Source: Bacteroidales bacterium UBA3742
Lineage (GTDB): Bacteria; Bacteroidota; Bacteroidia; Bacteroidales; Paludibacteraceae
Direction of reading: 5' to 3'
DNA: 7,675 nucleotides
Assembly: GCA_002371785.1 (NCBI GenBank)
Contig: DFGU01000003.1
Coordinates: forward strand, 7,303-14,977
The translations under genes were made by a program, and so were the position numbers. The notes under the pieces are model-generated. The model was not told the DNA's origin. It did not search any database and saw only the letters and a list, made by a program, of their open reading frames with translations. This document shows positions 1 to 4,763 of the stretch, one piece after another (the stretch's first letter is position 1; every line of letters starts with the position of its first letter).

Positions 1-10
1 ATATCGAGAT

Positions 11-39
11 ATCGAGATGGCAATTTATTGCATCTCGAT
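11..39 (-). terminator. Hairpin across the stop codon of the propeller gene (possible terminator)
   Basis: On the minus strand ATCGAGATG (39-31) can pair perfectly with CATCTCGAT (19-11) over an 11-nt loop that contains the TAA stop (27-25). A second copy of ATCTCGAT follows at 10-3, so a competing 3' arm exists. An alternative small stem, GCAAT (20-24) with ATTGC (27-31), overlaps the loop. The window ends before any T-run could be seen, so a role in termination is a guess. Confidence 0.35.
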
Positions 40-1512
40 TTTATAGATGTCCACCGCATTTCCACCGCAGTCGTTGCGGCCTTGCGAGGTGGTGATCAGG
101 TAGCGTCCGCAAGCCGAGATGTCCATACCTACGGGGTATGAGTCAGCCGGTATATGGGCGATCATCTGCATCGTGCGGGTATCCACTACGCATATCTGCG
201 ACGCCGTGTTGCAAGCCACGTAGGCATACTGTCCGTCGGGCGACAGGCACAGGGTGCGTGCGCCGGGCATCACCTGGCAGTTGTCGGCACCATTCAGTCG
301 TGCTGTCTTGCCGTCCAGTCGCCGGATAGCCGCATAGATGCTGTCCAGTTCGTAGCGCTGTACGTAGCCGGTCTTGTTGACCGAGAGGTAGAGATAGTGG
401 TCGTAGAGCACCAGGTGGCGCGTATTCTGCATCATGCCGGTCAGTCGTCCCAGGTAGCGATTCTGCCGGAGGTCGATGACGGCCAGTCCACCCTCGCCAC
501 CCATGCAGCCTACGATCAGGTAGCGGTTGTCGGGCGTGAAGACGGTGCCGCGCAGGGCGTAGCCGCTGCCCGAGTCACGATTGACGGGCGTAGTGAGCGA
601 GTAGTTGAGCGGCAACTCATAGTCCACGATATACTTGCCTACGTAGTGCCAGTCTTCGGGTTTCGGGGACGATATATCCAGTACGCCTACGGTGTTGTTG
701 CCCCAGTGGGAGACGGCTACGCGTGTGCCGTCGGGGCTGGTCTGCACCATCTTAGGCAGCGGTCCGGTCTCAAACATACGGATGATCTCGTCCTTCTCGG
801 TGTCGATGACCGCCATGGCCGAAGGGTCCTGGGCGTTGACGTCGAAGCTGCGTCGGTAGTACGGTATCCAGAGGTAGCGTCCGCCATGCGAGAAGGTGCT
901 CTCCACGGGTTTGCCGGTGAAGGTGTTGAAGTCGCGTTTGGACGTATAGTGGGTCACGGGCCATAGGCCGGATGGCTTGGCCCAGAGCTTACTATGCGCC
1001 GCCGTGAACTCATGCTGGATGACCTTGAGGCGTCGGTTGGTGCGGAAGTCGAACACGACGGTGCTGGCACCCTCCAGCGAGTTGATGTAGTACTTGCTGC
1101 CGTTAGGATGGATATTGGCCGACTTAGGCGAATGGATCATGGCTTCGCGGGTGTCGGCGGGTCCGCCGTAGTTCTGGCGCTTGTCGATGAGGGTGATCGT
1201 GAGGCTGCCGTCGGCCGACGAGGCCGACATACCTATCGAGGGGTGCGACACGCGGTTACCGCTGCATGATTTCTGCTCCGGCGTGCGACGCGGCTCCTCC
1301 ATATACGCGGGCGCGGGCGCGGGTTCCTCTTTTAATGGTTCTGTAGCGAGGACCGTGGTGTCCGTCGCCAGGGTGTCGATGCCTACTATCTCCTGCGCCT
1401 CGACGGGCGAGACCATATAGCGGGTATAGGCAAACAGGCCCAGCCCGGAAAGCAACAGCGCGGCGACAAGCGCCACGCTGAAGACGGATATGTAATACGT
1501 TACAGATTTCAT
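25..1512 (-). CDS. Membrane-anchored YVTN/WD-like beta-propeller protein
   Basis: This 495-residue protein has one N-terminal hydrophobic helix (about residues 7-29) with no obvious cleavage site or lipobox, so it is probably an inner-membrane anchor with the rest in the periplasm. A Pro/Glu-rich linker follows (about 55-80), then a beta-propeller. I count about seven blade-like repeats (near 124-165, 205-250, 254-290, 321-357, 364-395, 417-452, 458-495). They show turns such as SPDGTRVAVSHWGNNTVGVLDI (first part 259-270), TPDNRYLIVG (326-335) and SPDGQYAYVACN (424-435), typical of YVTN-type surface or periplasmic propellers. I see no enzymatic motif, and binding or scaffolding is only inferred. 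Cys at 83, 336, 412, 422, 434, 441, 468 and 482 could form disulfides. The ATG lies 12 nt after the pnp stop, so it is probably co-transcribed or translationally coupled with pnp. The ribosome-binding region is only A-rich (AACAAAAAAT). The fold is well supported, the function unknown. Confidence 0.88.
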   Translation of the reverse strand: MKSVTYYISVFSVALVAALLLSGLGLFAYTRYMVSPVEAQEIVGIDTLATDTTVLATEPLKEEPAPAPAYMEEPRRTPEQKSCSGNRVSHPSIGMSASSADGSLTITLIDKRQNYGGPADTREAMIHSPKSANIHPNGSKYYINSLEGASTVVFDFRTNRRLKVIQHEFTAAHSKLWAKPSGLWPVTHYTSKRDFNTFTGKPVESTFSHGGRYLWIPYYRRSFDVNAQDPSAMAVIDTEKDEIIRMFETGPLPKMVQTSPDGTRVAVSHWGNNTVGVLDISSPKPEDWHYVGKYIVDYELPLNYSLTTPVNRDSGSGYALRGTVFTPDNRYLIVGCMGGEGGLAVIDLRQNRYLGRLTGMMQNTRHLVLYDHYLYLSVNKTGYVQRYELDSIYAAIRRLDGKTARLNGADNCQVMPGARTLCLSPDGQYAYVACNTASQICVVDTRTMQMIAHIPADSYPVGMDISACGRYLITTSQGRNDCGGNAVDIYKIEMQ

Positions 1513-1524
1513 ACCGATTTTTTG

Positions 1525-3798
1525 TTAATGACGGGGACCGCGGTTGAGTCGTGCACCATCCGGGCTCTCACCTTTGCGCTCGGGACGCGGGCCACGACGC
1601 TCGGGACGCGGACCACGCTCGCCACGCTCCGGACGGGTGGGCTCTACGTAGTCGGCGGGTTTCTCCTTGAGCGCCTTGGCGCTCAGGCGGAACTTACCGG
1701 TCTTGGGGTCCACCTCCAGCAGCTTGATGCGGATCTTGTCGCCCTCCTTGATGCCGGTCTCGTCCATGGTCTCGTAGCGCTTCCAGTCGATCTCCGAGAT
1801 ATGGAGCAGACCTTCCTTACCCGGCATGAACTCTACGAAGCAGCCGTAGGGCATGATGGACTTCACGGTGGAGTCGTACTCCTCGCCTACCTCGGGCAGG
1901 GCTACGATAGCCTTGATCTTAGCTACGGCAGCGTCCATTGCCTCCTTGTTGTTGCTGGCTACCTCTACCTTGCCGCCTTCCTCAATCTCGTCAATCGAGA
2001 TCACGGCGCCGGTCTCGGCCTGGATGCCCTGGATGATCTTACCGCCGGGGCCAATGACAGCACCGATCATATCCTTCGGGATGATGAAGGTGATGATACG
2101 CGGAGCGTGCGGCTTGAGGTCAGCACGCGGAGCCGGCATGGTCTCCAGGATCTTGCCGAGGATATACATACGTGCCTCGTGCGCCTGTGCGAGTGCATTC
2201 TCCAGAATCTCGTACGAGAGTCCGTCCACCTTGATATCCATCTGGCAGGCCGTCAGACCGTCCTTGGTACCGGTGGTCTTAAAGTCCATATCGCCCAGGT
2301 GGTCCTCATCGCCGAGGATGTCCGAGAGGATAGCATATTTCGTACCCTTGTTCTCCGAGATCAGTCCCATAGCGATACCGCTGACGGGCTTCTTCATCGG
2401 TACACCGGCGTCCATGAGGGCGAGCGTACCGGCGCAGACGGTAGCCATGGAGCTGGAGCCGTTCGACTCCAGGATATCCGATACTACGCGAATGCTATAG
2501 GGGAAGTCCTCGGGGATCATGTTCTTCAGGGCGCGGCAAGCCAAGTTGCCGTGACCTATCTCGCGACGGCCTACGCCACGTGAGGGGCGTGCTTCGCCGG
2601 TGGAGAACGGCGGGAAGTTGTAGTGGAGCAGGAAGCGATCCGAACCCTGGATGAGGGCCTCGTCGATCATCTTCTCGTCGCGGCTCGTACCGAGCGTAAC
2701 GGTCGAGAGCGACTGCGTCTCACCGCGGGTGAAGATACTCGAACCGTGAGGTCCGGGCAGGGGTCCTACCTCGCACCAGATGGGGCGGATGTCGGTGGTC
2801 TTACGGCCATCCAGACGCTTACCCTCGTCCAGTACGGCGCGGCGCATAGCCTCTTTCTCTACGTCGTGGTAGTAGCGATCTACCATGGCGCTTATCTCGT
2901 CCACCTCGATGCCGAGCGCTTCAGCACGCTGGGCCATATAGTCGGCCTTGTCGGTCTTGAAGTCCTCGCGGATCTGGGAGAACATCTCCTCGCGGTGGTG
3001 TTTGTCGGTGTCGGCAGCGGTAGCCTGAGCGTACGCACGGGTGTAGCTGTAGTCGTGTACGGCCTGACGCAGTTCGTCGTCGTTCACCTCGTGGCAGTAC
3101 TCGCGCTTGGTCTCCTTGCCGTAGGCTTTCATCATCTCGTTGATAGCCAGGCACTGCGGCTTGATAGCCTCGTGAGCGGCCTTGATAGCCTCCAGCATGA
3201 CGCTCTCGGGCACTTCCTTCATCTCGCCCTCTACCATCATGATGTTGTCGTACGTTGCGGCCACCATGAGCTCGAGGTCAGCATGCTCGCACTGCTCGAA
3301 GGTCGGGTTGATCACCATCTTGCCGTCCACGCGGGCTACGCGTACCTCGCTCACCGGTCCCTCAAAGGGGATATCGGAGCAAGCCAGTGCAGCACCGGCA
3401 GCCAGTCCGGCGATCGACTCGGGCATATCAATGCCGTCGGCCGAATACATGGTAACGTTTACGAAAGTGTCAGCGTGGTAGTTGCTCGGGAAGAGGGGGC
3501 GCAGTGCGCGGTCGATCAGTCGTGCGATCAGGATCTCGTAGTCCGAAGCTTTGCCTTCGCGGCGTGTGAATCCTCCGGGGAAACGACCAGCGGAGGCGAA
3601 TTTCTCTTTGTACTCAACGGTGAGCGGCATGAAGTCGGTACCGGGTACAGCATCTTTTGCGGAGCAGACGGTGGCAAGAATCATGGTGTTGCCCAGGGTA
3701 GCCATTACGGCGCCGTCGGCCTGTTTAGCCAGTTTGCCTGTCTCCAGCGTGATCACTCGTCCATCGGGGAGAGCGATCTCCTTTCTTACAATATTCAT
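1525..3798 (-). CDS. pnp: Polynucleotide phosphorylase (polyribonucleotide nucleotidyltransferase, EC 2.7.7.8)
   Basis: This 757-residue trimeric 3'-5' exoribonuclease degrades RNA by phosphorolysis, releasing nucleoside diphosphates, and can add tails in reverse. The domain order is canonical: first RNase PH-like domain (about 1-230, with FPGGFTRREG at 73-82), all-helical linker (about 240-320), and second catalytic RNase PH domain (about 325-555) with GRREIGHGNLA (410-420), the phosphate-binding SNGSSSMAT (445-453) and ILGDEDHLGDMDFK (494-507). In the last motif D499, D505 and K507 appear to match the E. coli catalytic and metal-binding residues. A KH domain (about 565-635, GPGG at 583-586), an S1 domain (about 638-710) and a basic tail rich in Arg, Gly, Pro and Glu (711-757) follow. 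The frame is open to an ATG at 3879, but that start lies inside the predicted leader hairpin and adds 27 residues unlike any PNPase. MNIVRKEIALPDGR is the expected N-terminus, so I chose 3798. Bacteroides-type promoter and structured leader lie upstream. Confidence 0.98.
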   Translation of the reverse strand: MNIVRKEIALPDGRVITLETGKLAKQADGAVMATLGNTMILATVCSAKDAVPGTDFMPLTVEYKEKFASAGRFPGGFTRREGKASDYEILIARLIDRALRPLFPSNYHADTFVNVTMYSADGIDMPESIAGLAAGAALACSDIPFEGPVSEVRVARVDGKMVINPTFEQCEHADLELMVAATYDNIMMVEGEMKEVPESVMLEAIKAAHEAIKPQCLAINEMMKAYGKETKREYCHEVNDDELRQAVHDYSYTRAYAQATAADTDKHHREEMFSQIREDFKTDKADYMAQRAEALGIEVDEISAMVDRYYHDVEKEAMRRAVLDEGKRLDGRKTTDIRPIWCEVGPLPGPHGSSIFTRGETQSLSTVTLGTSRDEKMIDEALIQGSDRFLLHYNFPPFSTGEARPSRGVGRREIGHGNLACRALKNMIPEDFPYSIRVVSDILESNGSSSMATVCAGTLALMDAGVPMKKPVSGIAMGLISENKGTKYAILSDILGDEDHLGDMDFKTTGTKDGLTACQMDIKVDGLSYEILENALAQAHEARMYILGKILETMPAPRADLKPHAPRIITFIIPKDMIGAVIGPGGKIIQGIQAETGAVISIDEIEEGGKVEVASNNKEAMDAAVAKIKAIVALPEVGEEYDSTVKSIMPYGCFVEFMPGKEGLLHISEIDWKRYETMDETGIKEGDKIRIKLLEVDPKTGKFRLSAKALKEKPADYVEPTRPERGERGPRPERRGPRPERKGESPDGARLNRGPRH

Positions 3799-3812
3799 CT
3801 TACATCTTTTTT

Positions 3813-3900
3813 GTTTGATGTAGTTTGACGTTGTTTGATGCTTCGCGTTAGATTTCACAATCCCCTCAAGCCATTTCAACTACTTCAAACTATTTCAAAC
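3813..3900 (-). promoter_or_regulatory. Long imperfect hairpin in the pnp 5' leader, made of opposed 10-nt repeats
   Basis: In the transcript the 5' arm (3900-3872) consists of GTTTGAAATA, GTTTGAAGTA and GTTGAAATG. The 3' arm (3840-3813) consists of CATCAAACAA, CGTCAAACTA and CATCAAAC. Aligned by eye they give about 23 base pairs over 28-29 nt, including an unbroken 8-bp TAGTTTGA/TCAAACTA block, with a loop of about 31 nt (3871-3841). The structure ends about 14 nt before the pnp ATG. In E. coli the pnp leader is cut by RNase III in a long stem and pnp is then autoregulated. A similar role here is inference only, since I see no shared sequence. Confidence 0.55.
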
Positions 3901-3912
3901 CAGTTATTATTT

Positions 3913-3929
3913 GGTCGCCGTTTGCGACC
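3913..3929 (-). promoter_or_regulatory. Short GC-rich hairpin near the 5' end of the pnp leader
   Basis: GGTCGC (minus strand, 3929-3924) pairs perfectly with GCGACC (3918-3913) across a 5-nt AAACG loop. It should lie about 25-40 nt from the predicted transcription start, upstream of the long leader hairpin. It has no T-run, so it is not an intrinsic terminator. A role as a 5' stabiliser is possible. Confidence 0.5.
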
Positions 3930-3960
3930 GGTTAATTTTATAGACCCACAAAAAGTCGTG

Positions 3961-3992
3961 CAAAGGTACAAAATAAATCGCACATGTGCAAA
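3961..3992 (-). promoter_or_regulatory. Bacteroides-type promoter of pnp
   Basis: On the minus strand the -33 element TTTG (3992-3989) and the -7 element TACCTTTG (3968-3961) are separated by 20 nt. This matches the known Bacteroidota consensus TTTG, 19-21 nt, TAnnTTTG exactly. It should start a transcript near 3955, giving a leader of about 155 nt before the pnp ATG. It lies just downstream of the bidirectional terminator, consistent with pnp having its own promoter. Confidence 0.8.
3980..3989. promoter_or_regulatory. Perfect 10-bp palindrome inside the pnp promoter (possible operator)
   Basis: GCACATGTGC is a perfect 10-bp palindrome lying between the -33 and -7 elements and overlapping the -33 element by one base. 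Its place would let a bound dimer block the promoter. No regulator is identified, and a palindrome of this length can arise by chance. Confidence 0.3.
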
Positions 3993-4011
3993 TTTATTTG
4001 TGTTTTTTCAT

Positions 4012-4051
4012 AAAAAAACAAAAAACCGCACCCGAAAGTGCGATTTTTTTT
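4012..4051. terminator. Bidirectional intrinsic terminator
   Basis: CGCAC (4027-4031) and GTGCG (4038-4042) form a 5-bp GC-rich stem with loop CCGAAA, flanked by A-runs on the left (4012-4018, 4020-4025) and eight T on the right (4044-4051). Read on either strand this gives a stem followed by a T-run. On the minus strand it would end transcripts coming from the secreted-protein operon and the repeat block, just before the pnp promoter. Confidence 0.8.
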
Positions 4052-4370
4052 GCAGACCGGCTCTTGAAGAGCCTAATAGACCGTTGCACTGACAGACCGT
4101 TGCACTGATAGACCGCTACGCTGATAGACTGATTCACTATAGCAGCTATACATATTTTGCAGACCGGCTCTTGAAGAGCCTGATAGACCGTTGCACTGAT
4201 AGACCGTTGCACTGATAGACCGCTACGCTGATAGACTGATTCACTATAGCAGCTATACATATTTTGCAGACCGGCTCTTGAAGAGCCTGATAGACCGTTG
4301 CACTGACAGACCGTTGCACTGATAGACCGCTACGCTGATAGACTGATTCACTATAGCAGCTATACATATT
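4052..4370. repeat. Three tandem copies of a 107-bp repeat with internal 16-bp subrepeats
   Basis: Copies start at 4052, 4159 and 4266 (period 107; the last ends at about 4370, two bases short). They differ at only two positions that I can see (4075 A versus G at 4182 and 4289; 4200 T versus C at 4093 and 4307). Each unit has GC, a 24-mer starting AGACCG and ending CTGAT or CTAAT that holds the palindrome GGCTCTTGAAGAGCC, then four 16-mers of the type AGACCGTTGCACTGAT, then a 17-nt tail including most of the palindrome TATAGCAGCTATA. The period is not a multiple of three and one strand is rich in TGATAG stops, so coding is unlikely. The first copy directly abuts the T-run of the terminator. 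No transposase is nearby. The function is unknown. Confidence 0.95.
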
Positions 4371-4403
4371 AGGCTTTATTCTTTGAGAGAACGTAGTGTA
4401 ATA

Positions 4404-4454
4404 ATCGTGCCCCCTTGTGGGGCTAAGAACCCGCGTGCGGGGCGTGCCGACGAT
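4404..4454. other. GC-rich element able to fold into two hairpins
   Basis: GCCCC (4409-4413) pairs with GGGGC (4419-4423) over a 5-nt loop, and CCCGC (4430-4434) can pair with GCGGG (4437-4441), realistically with a 4-nt loop after opening the last pair. ATCGT (4404-4408) can close the whole with ACGAT (4450-4454), giving a possible three-way junction. There is no T-run and no tRNA-like T-loop. It may be a structured part of the 3' untranslated region of the operon to the right. Confidence 0.4.
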
Positions 4455-4464
4455 ACAACAAAGT

Positions 4465-4541
4465 GTCAAGAGTCAAGAGTCAAGAGTCAAGAGTCGGGAG
4501 TCAAGAGTCGAGAGTCGAGAGTCAAGAGTCGAGAGTCGAGA
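4465..4541. repeat. 7-bp tandem repeat, eleven units (GTCAAGA/GTCGAGA)
   Basis: Eleven consecutive 7-bp units occupy 77 bp: six GTCAAGA, four GTCGAGA and one GTCGGGA (4493-4499). Variants are interspersed (A A A A G' A G G A G G), which suggests repeated duplication rather than one event. The array lies in the gene-free stretch, so length changes would not shift a reading frame. Its last bases merge into the 5' arm (plus strand) of the hairpin at 4540-4569. Confidence 0.95.
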
Positions 4542-4569
4542 GAGCCCGACCATCACTGGTCAGGCTCTC
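4540..4569. terminator. Strong hairpin after the small gene (3' end structure, no T-run)
   Basis: GAGAGCC (4540-4546) pairs with GGCTCTC (4563-4569), then one C-A mismatch, then GACCA (4548-4552) pairs with TGGTC (4557-4561) around a 4-nt loop TCAC. It begins 32 nt after the stop of the small gene at 4602. No T-run follows on the minus strand, so it is not a classic intrinsic terminator. Protecting the 3' end of the mRNA is possible. Confidence 0.6.
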
Positions 4570-4601
4570 CAAAAACATTGATAATTGACAAATGAATGTA
4601 C

Positions 4602-4742
4602 TTACCAAACTTCGTTGGTCTCAACTCCGGTTTTGACGTCCATGTTGCTGGCGGCGGAAGGCGTACTGACAACACAGATTGCACCGGCGCTGAACAACGT
4701 CGTGGTCTGTACTTTTGGGCTGAAATATTGTTTCTTACTCAT
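4602..4742 (-). CDS. Small 46-residue Bacteroidales protein of unknown function
   Basis: The ATG at 4742 opens a 46-codon frame ending in TAA (4604-4602). The protein begins MSKKQYFSPKVQTTTLFSAG, continues with AICVVSTPSAAS (21-32) and ends GVETNEVW. It is preceded by a GGAGG Shine-Dalgarno 8 nt from the ATG, which is striking because the other genes here lack one. From memory, the K-x-Y-x-x-P start, the single central Ile-Cys followed by small residues and the acidic end ending in Trp resemble short Bacteroidales proteins often annotated as hypothetical. I cannot run a search to confirm this. It has a short hydrophobic stretch (16-31) but no clear signal peptide or lipobox. It lies 21 nt after the stop of the secreted protein gene, so it probably shares that transcript. 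Its function is unknown. Confidence 0.72.
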   Translation of the reverse strand: MSKKQYFSPKVQTTTLFSAGAICVVSTPSAASNMDVKTGVETNEVW

Positions 4743-4750
4743 AATGTTGT

Positions 4751-4755
4751 CCTCC
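4751..4755 (-). promoter_or_regulatory. Shine-Dalgarno GGAGG of the small gene
   Basis: GGAGG on the minus strand is followed by 8 nt (ACAACATT) and the ATG at 4742. It decides the start of the 46-residue gene and is the main support that the gene is translated. It lies in the 21-nt gap behind the TGA of the large gene. Confidence 0.75.
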
Positions 4756-4763
4756 AATTAAAA

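Noticed and set aside
154..966. Open frame of 270 codons on the plus strand opposite the propeller gene
   Set aside because: The minus-strand propeller has clear repeats and an N-terminal membrane helix. The plus-strand reading has no motif and is a shadow.
1522..3828. Long open frames on the plus strand opposite pnp (about 1522-2583 and 2623-3828)
   Set aside because: They lie wholly antisense to an unmistakable pnp gene, have no ribosome-binding sites and read as low-complexity Leu/Val/His/Gly-rich protein without any family motif. They come from the codon bias of pnp.
3799..3879. Upstream ATG at 3879 as the pnp start
   Set aside because: The extra 27 residues are unlike PNPase N-termini, the codons fall in the repeat-built leader hairpin, and MNIVRKEIALPDGR at 3798 fits the family.
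4052..4370. CRISPR array
   Set aside because: The copies are contiguous and nearly identical over their whole length. There are no unique spacers, and no cas genes are nearby.
4372..4400. Plus-strand promoter suggested by TATTCTTTG
   Set aside because: The spacing is TA-N3-TTTG instead of TA-N2-TTTG, there is no TTTG element 19-21 nt upstream, and no plus-strand gene follows.
4404..4454. tRNA or tRNA-like gene
   Set aside because: There is GC-rich folding, but no T-loop consensus, anticodon arm or CCA-compatible acceptor stem on either strand.
3994..4469. Repetitive minus-strand open frames over the 107-bp repeats (peptides with SVQRS and SVAVYQ motifs)
   Set aside because: The 107-bp period is not a multiple of three, so the frame changes from copy to copy, the predicted peptide runs through the intrinsic terminator, and no ribosome-binding site is seen. 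The repetitive peptide simply mirrors repetitive DNA.
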